In this document: piece by piece, positions 57,706-64,000 of the stretch | Numbering within the stretch: position 1 is the stretch's first letter | Layout of the letters: the number at the start of each line of letters is the position of its first letter | NCBI RefSeq assembly: GCF_000427905.1 | Contig: NZ_KE386603.1 | Span: 553,332 to 617,331 of the forward strand | DNA: 64,000 bases | From: Thermocrispum agreste DSM 44070 | Lineage (GTDB): Bacteria; Actinomycetota; Actinomycetes; Mycobacteriales; Pseudonocardiaceae | Reading direction: 5' to 3' | Notes under the pieces: model-generated | What the model was told of the DNA's origin: nothing | Seen by the model: the letters and a program-made list of their open reading frames with translations, nothing else | The model's database searches: none | Translations under genes and position numbers: made by a program

Positions 57706-57750
57706 CTCGTTTGTTTGACGAGACGTAGTTTTAGAGTTTAGCAAGTGCAA
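57706..57750 (-). promoter_or_regulatory. Promoter and probable MntR operator of the Mn importer operon
   Basis: On the minus strand TTGCAC (57750-57745) and TACGTC (57727-57722) are 17 bases apart, predicting a start near 57715. The spacer contains the A/T-rich direct repeat TTTTAGA-GTTTAGC (plus strand 57729-57742), and CTCGT-ttgtttg-ACGAG, an inverted repeat, covers the start site (57706-57722). One of these is a likely MntR site. Which one cannot be decided by eye. Confidence 0.5.
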
Positions 57751-57879
57751 CTGAAGCTTCGTGTCGTCGAAATCTCGGTGTGAGCTACAGCGAATTTCCG
57801 CGTGCACGGGCGCTGGTCGCGAGCCTGCCGGGAACGAGCGGCATGTGGCCCGTGGCAGCAACCCGCTGGAGACCGTCAC

Positions 57880-57938
57880 GGCAGCCAGGGCAACGCGATG
57901 TCCGGTTGCGGCAGCCAGGGCAACGCATGCCCGGTTGC
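57880..57938. repeat. Two tandem imperfect 29-30-bp repeats
   Basis: GGCAGCCAGGGCAACG..CCGGTTGC occurs at 57880-57909 and 57910-57938, back to back, with minor differences in the middle. A third partial start (gtggcagcaacc) is just upstream. The surrounding 57770-58149 shows no credible gene. Confidence 0.85.
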
Positions 57939-58149
57939 TGTCTCCTCGGCCTCCGCGCGCGGTTGCCCGTCCGGCGAGCTGCACCGTGAGGCGGCCGGCT
58001 CACCCAACCCGGCCGCATCCACCAGCGCCGTGACCGGGCGGGCAAACCGCATGCCGCGAGCACGGAGCTGCCACGGCCGCGAACATCCGCGCGGATCGGC
58101 CACGATGTGCCGGGAAAGGGAAGGGGCCGGGACAGCGCGCCGGTTGCGG

Positions 58150-58170
58150 CGCACTCGCTGACCGAGTGCG
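58150..58170 (-). terminator. Hairpin at the 3' end of tRNA-Leu
   Basis: CGCACTCG-five bases-CGAGTGCG gives a perfect 8-bp stem at 58150-58170. On the minus strand it begins with the last three bases of the tRNA, so it may act as terminator or processing signal. Confidence 0.45.
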
Positions 58171-58249
58171 GGAGGTGGGATTCGAACCCACACGTCCGAA
58201 GGACACGGCGACCTAAACGCCGCGCGGCTGCCAATTACGCCACTCCCGC
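58168..58249 (-). tRNA. tRNA-Leu (anticodon UAG)
   Basis: Minus strand, 82 nt. The acceptor stem GCGGGAG pairs with CTCCCGC, the anticodon stem CGGCG/CGCCG encloses loop TTTAGGT (anticodon TAG in DNA), a short variable arm GTGTCC-TTCG-GGAC follows, and the T arm carries GGTTCGAATCC. A class II tRNA with a long variable arm and UAG anticodon is tRNA-Leu reading CUA. The 3' CCA is not encoded. Confidence 0.96.
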
Positions 58250-58391
58250 GTACCCTCCTCATGCTAGATCACCGGTCGTGCGGTGGACGCGCCGCCGACA
58301 CGTGCGTCCCTGCCGAGGCAATGGGGTGCCGGTGATCTAGCCTGTCGGTGACCGGCGACGGCCGGAGGCCGGCACGAGCTGAGGAGGTTAC

Positions 58392-58619
58392 GTGGTCCGC
58401 GATCAGGAAGCGATCGAGCGAGACATCGAGAGGGCGCGGGAAGCGCTCGCGGAGACCCTGGACCAGCTCGGCACGAAGGCGAGCCCGAAGCGGCTCGCCG
58501 AGAACGCCAAGTCCTCCGTGCGGGCCACGCTGGACCGGCCCGCGGTGAAGTACTCGCTGATCGCGGCCGGCGCCCTGATGGTGCTGCTCGTCATGCGCAA
58601 GCTGTTCCGCCGCGGCTGA
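58392..58619 (+). CDS. DUF3618 family small membrane protein
   Basis: 75 residues. AIERDIERAREALAETLDQLGTK is the DUF3618 helical motif, followed by SPKRLAENAK and a C-terminal membrane helix (YSLIAAGALMVLLVMRKLF). GTG 58392 follows GAGGAGG. Members often sit beside phage-holin-like and YtxH-like proteins in actinomycetes, but no activity is known. Confidence 0.85.
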   Translation: MVRDQEAIERDIERAREALAETLDQLGTKASPKRLAENAKSSVRATLDRPAVKYSLIAAGALMVLLVMRKLFRRG

Positions 58620-58746
58620 CATCGGCGCGGTGAGCGGCGCCGTGCCGGCATGCTGCCCGCGCACGGTGTGACAGCCGGCCGACGCCGGGTGCTCGGCGGG
58701 CCTGGCTGTCGGGGGTCCTGTCGGACCCTGGTGCTCTGTCGTCGCC

Positions 58747-59262
58747 TCAGGCGTGGTTGACGGCGGCGGACACCGGCGCAGCGCCTTCCGGTTCGCCGGA
58801 GTCGGGCTTCGCCTGCGCCTCCTCCTCATGCGTCCGGGCGCCTGGCCGCCCCGCGGATGCCCGCTGGCCCGCCTGCGCGGCAGGCGGCTTGCGCTCGGTG
58901 ACCTTCGCAGGCTGCTGGGGGACCGATGCCTCGTCGCGCTCGTCGGCCGCCGGCGCCTGGCCCGGCGAGGCGCTCTGCTCGGTGGCGCCACTCGCCTGAT
59001 CGTCGGCCTGCGCAGCGGTGCCGTTGGCCCGGCCCATGCGCGCCTCGAGATAGGCGGCGGTGAAATGCAGGGCGCTGCCGTTGAGCAAGTGCACGACGGT
59101 GCGCTTCTCGGCATCGGGGGCGAGCTGCTCGGCGAGTTGATCGGCCATGTCGCGGGCCGCGATGATGCCTGGTGCGTGTGCGGTGAGCGTCTTCCCCCGC
59201 CCGCTCACGGTGATCGTCCAGTCGGCGTCGTCCTGGACGTATGTCGCTGTGATGGCCTCCAT
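58747..59262 (-). CDS. Hypothetical protein with disordered tail
   Basis: 171 residues. The first 85 (MEAITATYVQDDADWTITVSG..LLNGSALHFTAAYLEAR) look like a compact alpha/beta domain resembling a small dsRBD/type II toxin-antitoxin HicB-like fold in layout, but this is only a guess. Residues 86-171 are rich in Ala, Pro, Glu and Gln, and probably disordered. ATG 59262 with GGGGGTGGGG upstream. No family recognised. Confidence 0.6.
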   Translation of the reverse strand: MEAITATYVQDDADWTITVSGRGKTLTAHAPGIIAARDMADQLAEQLAPDAEKRTVVHLLNGSALHFTAAYLEARMGRANGTAAQADDQASGATEQSASPGQAPAADERDEASVPQQPAKVTERKPPAAQAGQRASAGRPGARTHEEEAQAKPDSGEPEGAAPVSAAVNHA

Positions 59263-59388
59263 GTCCCCACCCCCTTCTCGTGCAGTGTGGGTCACTGACG
59301 AGAGAGCTGCCGTCCGAACTCATGACGCGGAACGAGAAACAACCCGGATGGCCGATACCCGGTTACGCCAAGTAGCGGCCCCTGAGCG

Positions 59389-60048
59389 CTACGCACGGTC
59401 ACCATCACTGTCCGTGTCCCCAGCGCCCAGGGCGGATAGTCCTCCCCAGATCACGTTCCATGCGTATTGTGTCGCGCGTTCGGGTGAGACGCCATGGTGG
59501 CGATCACACCATGCAGCCAGGCGTTCGCATCCGCCCACGATGATCTCGGCCGCGACCTCGATCTCGTCCTCCGTTGTGTACGGAGCGTAGTGACGGAGGT
59601 AACGCATGTGCAGCTGAGTTTGCTGGCGGCGGATCGTTTCGACCTCCTCTGCCGCCGCCGGACCGAGGGCGCCAAGCTCCTGGCGGAGCAGCGACCAGGC
59701 CTGTCGTCGCTGCGCCATGAACGTGAAGTAGGCCAGCAGCCCCTGCCGCAGTGCATCCTCGGCCGAGGACGCGTCGGCCAGCGCCTGTTCGACGGTCCGG
59801 TGCAGCTCGGTCCTGGCGTGGCGCAACGCCGCCACCAGCAAGCCTTCTTTCGAGTCGAAGTACTCGTACAGCATCGGCTTGGAGACGCCGACCCGTGCGG
59901 CGATGTCGTCCATCGACGCGGCGAGGAAGCCGTGTTCGGCGAACACTTCCACGGCGACGGCGATCATCTGCTGCTCGCGCTCCGCGCGCGGCATGCGCTT
60001 GCGTTTGCCCTCCTGCGAGGACATGCCGTGCTGGGACGAGGAAACCAT
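59389..60048 (-). CDS. TetR-family transcriptional regulator
   Basis: 219 residues. N-terminal HTH: IAVAVEVFAEHGFLAASMDDIAARVGVSKPMLYEYFDSKEGLLVAAL. The C-terminal ligand domain is helical (AEDALRQGLLAYFTFMAQ..) and like TetR_C families in mycolata. It diverges from a monooxygenase gene, sharing an 87-base intergenic region that contains CTTAC-TTCCG-GTAAG, a good TetR-type operator. It likely represses both itself and the monooxygenase until a ligand (perhaps a ketone or lipid) binds. Confidence 0.88.
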   Translation of the reverse strand: MVSSSQHGMSSQEGKRKRMPRAEREQQMIAVAVEVFAEHGFLAASMDDIAARVGVSKPMLYEYFDSKEGLLVAALRHARTELHRTVEQALADASSAEDALRQGLLAYFTFMAQRRQAWSLLRQELGALGPAAAEEVETIRRQQTQLHMRYLRHYAPYTTEDEIEVAAEIIVGGCERLAAWCDRHHGVSPERATQYAWNVIWGGLSALGAGDTDSDGDRA

Positions 60049-60070
60049 TCCCGCACTCTATCCGGTACAA

Positions 60071-60085
60071 CTTACTTCCGGTAAG
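60071..60085 (+). promoter_or_regulatory. Probable TetR operator between the divergent pair
   Basis: CTTAC-TTCCG-GTAAG is a perfect 5-bp inverted repeat with a five-base centre, within the 87-base gap between the TetR gene and the monooxygenase. CCGGTA occurs three times around it (60062, 60079, and as CGGTA at 60095), which may extend the site. Confidence 0.55.
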
Positions 60086-60135
60086 GTGAACCGTCGGTAA
60101 CACCTTTGGCATGGGATCGAGGACGGAGGCCGGGA

Positions 60136-61653
60136 ATGACCGCACCAGGCGCGATCGAGGAGGCAGGCGCGACCGAACGCGCCACCGTGGTGATCGTCGG
60201 CACCGGGTTCTCCGGCCTGGGAATGGCCATCCAGCTGCGCAAGGCGGGCCGGGACGACTTCGTCATCCTCGAGAAGGCAGACGACATCGGCGGCACGTGG
60301 CGCGACAACACTTACCCGGGGTGCGCGTGCGACGTGCAGTCGCACATGTACTCGTTCTCGTTCGAGCAGAACCCCGACTGGTCCCGGTGGTTCTCCGGCC
60401 AGCAGGAGATCTGGGCCTACCTGAAGCGCCTGGCCGACAAGTACGACCTGTGGCGGTTCATCCGCTTCGGCCGGGAGATGGTGAGCGCGCGCTGGGACGC
60501 CGACGAGGGTCTCTGGTCGGTCCAGGACACCGCGGGCCGCACCTACCGGGGTCGCTTCCTGGTCAGCGGGGTCGGGGCGCTGCACATCCCGAACATCCCG
60601 CGGCTGCCGGGGATCGAGCACTTCCAGGGCACGGCGTTCCACTCGGCGAACTGGGACCACGACTACGACCTCCGCGGCAAGCGCGTCGCGGTGATCGGCA
60701 CCGGTGCCAGCGCGGTGCAGTTCGTCCCCGAGATCGCGTCACTGGTGGGCAAGTTGACGGTCTTCCAGCGCACGCCGCCATGGGTGCTGCCGAAGCCGGA
60801 CCGCCCCGTCCCGCAGTGGATGCGGACGATGTTCCGCACCGTGCCGGGCGTGCAGCGGCTGGTGCGGGCCGGCCTGTACTGGATGCTGGAGGCCAGGGCG
60901 GTGGGGTTCAACGGGCACCCGTGGCTGCTCAAGCTCGCGTCCAAGATCGGCGAGCGGCACATCGCGAAGGCCGTCAAGGACCCGCAGCTGCGGGCGAAGC
61001 TCACACCGGACTACGTGATGGGCTGCAAGCGGGTGCTGATGTCCAACGACTACTACCCGGCGCTGGCACGGGACAACGTCGAGGTGGTCGACAGCGGCAT
61101 CGCCGAGGTACGTGCGCACAGCATCGTCGACGGGGCGGGCGTCGAGCACGATGCCGACGCCATCGTCTACGGCACCGGCTTCCACGTGACCGACGCCTTC
61201 GACCACCTGTCCATCGTCGGCGAGGACGGCCGCGACCTGGCCAAGCAGTGGGCCACCCACGGCATGCAGACCCATCGCGGCATCTGTGTCGAGGGGTTCC
61301 CCAACCTGTTCTTCCTGCTCGGTCCGAACACCGGCCTCGGGCACAACTCCGTGGTGTTCATGATCGAGGCACAGATCCGCTACGTGCTGGACGCCATCCG
61401 GCTGGTCGAGTCGAACGGTGCGCTGGCGCTGCGGGTGCGCCCGGAGGCCCAGGAGGCGTTCCAGCGCGACATCCAGCGGAGACTGGCCAAGGGCGTGTGG
61501 AGCACCGGCGGCTGCACCAGCTATTACCTGGACGCGCAGGGGGTGAACCGCACCATCTGGCCGGGTTTCACCTGGCGCTACTACCTGCAGACCCGATCGG
61601 TCGACCCGAGCGAGTTCGAGCTCGTCCAGCCAGCGGCCGCGGCGGTCCGCTGA
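60136..61653 (+). CDS. Flavin-dependent Baeyer-Villiger-type monooxygenase
   Basis: 505 residues. The first Rossmann motif is VIVGTGFSGLGMA (FAD), the second VAVIGTGASAVQF (NADPH). Between them lies FQGTAFHSANW, exactly the Baeyer-Villiger fingerprint F-x-G-x3-H-x3-W. GGTWRDNTYPGCACDVQSH and a LLGPNTGLGHNS end motif complete the family. Such enzymes oxidise ketones to esters or lactones, or oxygenate heteroatoms. ATG 60136 follows GGAGG with six-base spacing, favoured over an upstream ATG at 60113. It is under control of the divergent TetR regulator. Confidence 0.92.
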   Translation: MTAPGAIEEAGATERATVVIVGTGFSGLGMAIQLRKAGRDDFVILEKADDIGGTWRDNTYPGCACDVQSHMYSFSFEQNPDWSRWFSGQQEIWAYLKRLADKYDLWRFIRFGREMVSARWDADEGLWSVQDTAGRTYRGRFLVSGVGALHIPNIPRLPGIEHFQGTAFHSANWDHDYDLRGKRVAVIGTGASAVQFVPEIASLVGKLTVFQRTPPWVLPKPDRPVPQWMRTMFRTVPGVQRLVRAGLYWMLEARAVGFNGHPWLLKLASKIGERHIAKAVKDPQLRAKLTPDYVMGCKRVLMSNDYYPALARDNVEVVDSGIAEVRAHSIVDGAGVEHDADAIVYGTGFHVTDAFDHLSIVGEDGRDLAKQWATHGMQTHRGICVEGFPNLFFLLGPNTGLGHNSVVFMIEAQIRYVLDAIRLVESNGALALRVRPEAQEAFQRDIQRRLAKGVWSTGGCTSYYLDAQGVNRTIWPGFTWRYYLQTRSVDPSEFELVQPAAAAVR

Positions 61654-61693
61654 GTCGCAGGCGCTTGCGGGCCGCATGCGCCTGCGCCCGTGC

Positions 61694-62191
61694 CTACCGG
61701 CTGTCGCCTACCGTGAACAGCTTCAGGCGGTCCAGCAGTGCGTCCGGGGACAAGCCGCACAACGCGGCCATGTGCTCGATCGCCGCCCGGTTGAGGCGCA
61801 CCTGGGCGTTCGCATGCGGCTGGGCCAGCCTGTCGGCCGCCCAGCGGCGCAACGGGAGCAGCTCCGGCTCGTCGGTGACGGCCACCTTGGCGAGGTCGAC
61901 TTGCACGTCGCCGGGCGCGAACACCGCCCGGTCCACCCGCGCCAGCAGTTCGTGCGGCTGCTCGCCGAGCGCCACGCAGATCTCCGTCAAGCGGACGACC
62001 GAGCACTGCCTGGTGCCGAGTTCGTACGTCGCCAGCGTCTGGAGCGAGATGTCGCTCTGCAGGCGCTCGTTGAGCTGCTTGCGGGTCCAGCCACGGCGTT
62101 TCCGTAGCAGGCGCAGTTCCTTGCCCAACGTCTGCTGATAAAGCTCGCCATTGACGTGCACGGCAGTGAGATGCAGGCGCTGGAAAGGCAT
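61694..62191 (-). CDS. XRE-type helix-turn-helix regulator
   Basis: 165 residues. An HTH of the Cro/CI type covers about 20-85 (LGKELRLLRKRRGWTRKQLNERL..SLQTLATYELGTRQCSVVRLTEICVAL). The C-terminal half (VDLAKVAVTDEPELLPLRRWAADRL.. AAIEHMAALCGLSPDALLDRL) is also helical. The same architecture with the MQLHLTAVHV..YQQTLG start is frequent in Pseudonocardiales and streptomycetes. ATG 62191 is chosen; a longer frame to 62302 is possible. No clear ribosome site. The target is unknown. Confidence 0.75.
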   Translation of the reverse strand: MPFQRLHLTAVHVNGELYQQTLGKELRLLRKRRGWTRKQLNERLQSDISLQTLATYELGTRQCSVVRLTEICVALGEQPHELLARVDRAVFAPGDVQVDLAKVAVTDEPELLPLRRWAADRLAQPHANAQVRLNRAAIEHMAALCGLSPDALLDRLKLFTVGDSR

Positions 62192-62890
62192 GACGCGAAA
62201 ACGGCGGGGGATCGTGTGCGTTCCGCCATACCGGTGAGGTGTCCTGCGCAGCGCGGGCAGAACAAGGCCTGACGGTAGAGCCAGCCGATCGCGCCGATCC
62301 ACTGACGCGCGGACTCCGGCCCCGTTCCCGGCGGCACCGGTTACCGCCGGTCATCAGACGCTACGGAGCCCGTCCCTGAGATGTCGGTGCCTGGCTGGCG
62401 ACGCGCTGGTTGGTGTGGTGTGTCCGGTTGGGTCGTGGGTGTCGGGGGTGGTCGGCTGGTGGGGGCTGGCTGGCCGGGGACGCGGCTGGTTGATGCACTG
62501 CGCCTTGTTCGGAGCCGGGTGGTGGCACCGTCCGGCTGGCGGGGCGCGGTGGGGGCGATCGATTGGTGCCGGATCCGACCGGTGGGCCGCGGTGCGTTCA
62601 GGCGCCGGGTGTTGGGCTGGACTGTTCGTGGCGCGGCGGTGCCCGAGGCATGGCTGGCGGTCGGATGCGGCATCTTTCGTCTTTCGGTTAATGGGCGCCG
62701 CAGACCGGCCGACTCGCCCAGTGCGCCGCCGCCGGAACATCGGAAGCGAGCGGGCAGGGGGTGCGCCAGTCCCGCTGCCACCAGGGGCCGCGAGGTCGGC
62801 TGGCTCGTCAGGATCGCCGAGGCCTCGCCGATCGACGGCGAGCGGTGCCGACAGGCGCGCGGTTTCTGGTGGCCAAGCAGGCGAGCCCGA
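62192..62890. other. Low-complexity region without a supported gene
   Basis: About 700 bases. Positions 62400-62560 are strongly G+T biased on the plus strand (repeated tggttggtgtggtg-like runs), giving Trp/Gly/Val-rich or Pro/Thr/His-rich frames with no domain. Positions 62230-62337 on the minus strand encode QWIGAIGWLYRQALFCPRCAGHLTG, which looks like part of a small zinc-ribbon protein but it has no good start and no stop that makes sense. The frame on the minus strand 62341-63027 is composed of Arg/Pro/Thr-rich low-complexity sequence. Confidence 0.5.
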
Positions 62891-64000
62891 TCAGTACACG
62901 CAGCGGATGCCGTCGGCCGTGATCGGCTTGTCGTCATCGTCCTGCTGCTGTTGTGCCGGCCGCAGCTGGGCTTGTTGCACGGCGCCCTGCGTCTGGCTGC
63001 CGCCGCCCACCGTGTGGCCGCCGCCATCGGTGGGGTAGTCCGCCCCGATCAGAACGTGCACCTGGCCGGGACCGAGCGCCTTGTCCTCCTGCAGCCGAGC
63101 GGACACCGGCAGCGCGTCCACCACCATCTGCCCGAACTTCTGCTCGCCCGGCGCGTGCTTGACCACGGTGACGTCCTGCGGCGGGATGTCCCCGGTGGTG
63201 CCGGTCTTGAAGCCGAGGCTGCTCAGCTTCTCCAACACGCCGGCGGCCAGGCCGGTGACGCCGACGCCGTTCATGGCGCTGACGGTCACCTGGGCGTGCG
63301 CCGGATCCGGCTTGTCCTTGACCTTCTTCTTTCCGACCCCGGACAGGCTGGCGATGAAGTCCTGCACCTCCTGCGGGTCGACCTCGAGCGCCATGCCGTC
63401 TTCCGGCGTGGTGATGTCGCCGCGCACCGGGATGGTGGTGAACTGCACCTGGCCGCCGCTGAGGCCGCTCATCTGCTTGGCGAAGTCCAGGATGTCCCAG
63501 CCCTCGTTGAGCACCACCGACTTCTTCAGCGCCTCGGCCAGCTTGGACAGCTTCTCCGGGTTGCTGAGCGTGCCTGCCGAGATGACCTTGCGGGCCAGGC
63601 CTGCCATGAACACTTGCTGGCGCACCACCCGGTCCAGGTCGCCCCGCGGCAGGCCGTGCCGTTGCCGCACGAAGGCCAGCGCCTTGACGTCGGAGATGAT
63701 CTGCCTGCCCGCCGGGAAGTCGGCGCCCGACTTGTCGTCCTGCGTGGCCTGCTTCAAGCACACCTCGACGCCGCCGACGGCCTTGGTGATCTCGTAGAAA
63801 CCCAGCAGGTTCACCGACGCGTAGTTGTCGATCTTCCGGCCGGTGAGCTCCTCCACCGTCTTGATCAGCAGCTTCGCGCCTGCCTGGTTGGACTTGCGGT
63901 AGATCACCTTCTCGTCGGTCTCGCCCGCTTCGCGCAGCTCTCTGGCCTTCACCACCTTGGCGCGGCCGTAGGCGGAGTTCAGCTTGTGCATGCCGTAGCC
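62891..64000 (-). CDS. LytR-CpsA-Psr (LCP) family protein, 5' end beyond the window
   Basis: At least 366 residues of the C-terminal part. The LCP catalytic core is seen in MHKLNSAYGRA.., VNLLGFYEITKAVGGVEVCL, DFPAGRQIISDVKALAFVRQRHGLPRGDLDRVVRQQVFM (the conserved arginines bind the pyrophosphate). A LytR_C domain follows (about 265-345 here: VTVSAMNGVGVTGLAAGVLEKLSSLGF) and a glutamine-rich tail. In actinomycetes these enzymes attach arabinogalactan or other glycopolymers to peptidoglycan. The membrane anchor must lie upstream of base 64000. Confidence 0.9.
   Translation of the reverse strand, partial: GYGMHKLNSAYGRAKVVKARELREAGETDEKVIYRKSNQAGAKLLIKTVEELTGRKIDNYASVNLLGFYEITKAVGGVEVCLKQATQDDKSGADFPAGRQIISDVKALAFVRQRHGLPRGDLDRVVRQQVFMAGLARKVISAGTLSNPEKLSKLAEALKKSVVLNEGWDILDFAKQMSGLSGGQVQFTTIPVRGDITTPEDGMALEVDPQEVQDFIASLSGVGKKKVKDKPDPAHAQVTVSAMNGVGVTGLAAGVLEKLSSLGFKTGTTGDIPPQDVTVVKHAPGEQKFGQMVVDALPVSARLQEDKALGPGQVHVLIGADYPTDGGGHTVGGGSQTQGAVQQAQLRPAQQQQDDDDKPITADGIRCVY

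Noticed and set aside
57880-57938. Repeats as a CRISPR array
   Set aside because: Two units lie back to back without spacers, and no cas genes are present in the window.
62230-62337. Zinc-ribbon-like fragment QALFCPRCAGHLTG on the minus strand
   Set aside because: No credible start, stop or ribosome site, and the frame runs on through the HTH gene; only mentioned within the regional note.
62341-63027. Minus-strand open frame of about 228 codons
   Set aside because: Low-complexity Arg/Pro/Thr composition, overlaps the end of the LCP gene in another frame, no RBS.

Overview
The window is chromosomal DNA of a high-GC actinomycete, most likely of the Pseudonocardiales. This is inferred from base composition, frequent GTG starts, NucS in place of MutS/MutL as the mismatch-repair enzyme in view, DUF2017/DUF3558/DUF3618 proteins, a Mec-CysO-CysM cysteine cluster and a candidate 6C RNA. 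No phage, plasmid, transposase or CRISPR array is visible.

Layout. 1-4550: a decaying tandem array of secreted/membrane NHL-propeller proteins on the minus strand (one intact gene, two fused broken ones, one C-terminal stub). 4622-10414: a MeaA-type B12-dependent mutase, then an ehuBCDA ectoine/amino-acid ABC importer behind a good sigma-70 promoter. 10443-18305: a hotdog-like protein, a small protein, an enoyl-CoA hydratase, then a LytS/LytR two-component pair running into two DUF485-plus-sodium:solute-symporter pairs (acetate-type uptake). 18467-29749: NUDIX, NucS, DUF3558 lipoprotein, a double-domain 3-hydroxyacyl-CoA dehydrogenase, FmdB-like zinc ribbon, phosphodiesterase, GNAT, alpha/beta hydrolase, cytochrome oxidase subunit I, SerB and a Pth2-like protein.

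29754-42702 follows, gene for gene, the order I recall for Mycobacterium tuberculosis Rv1329c-Rv1341: dinG, (pncA) pncB, clpS, DUF2017, P1 peptidase, mec, cysO, cysM, rhomboid, murI, metallo-beta-lactamase-fold phosphodiesterase, rph, rdgB. It couples NAD salvage, adaptor-mediated proteolysis, sulfur-carrier cysteine synthesis, cell-wall D-glutamate supply and nucleotide clean-up. Bcp, a lipoprotein, a small membrane protein and the candidate 6C RNA follow.

44600-53440 is an accessory region: a broken flavoprotein operon, long perfect inverted repeats, and a 1337-residue protein with an N-terminal DNA-binding-like domain, an nSTAND NTPase, one membrane helix and 14 WD40 repeats. Downstream lie three intact secreted beta/gamma-crystallin-like genes, a decayed fourth copy, and decayed pieces that match the 3' end of the WD40 gene. 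Predicted topology puts the WD40 propellers outside the cell, where the small secreted proteins would also be. This is the best candidate for an undescribed system: an extracellular sensor with a repeatedly duplicated secreted partner.

53443-57750 is a manganese module: MntR convergent with a four-gene Mn/Zn-type ABC importer. A tRNA-Leu(UAG), DUF3618 protein, TetR/Baeyer-Villiger monooxygenase divergent pair, an HTH regulator and the C-terminal part of a LytR-CpsA-Psr protein (cut by the window end) close the window. Many genes appear leaderless, with a TANNNT box 6-7 nt before the start codon.
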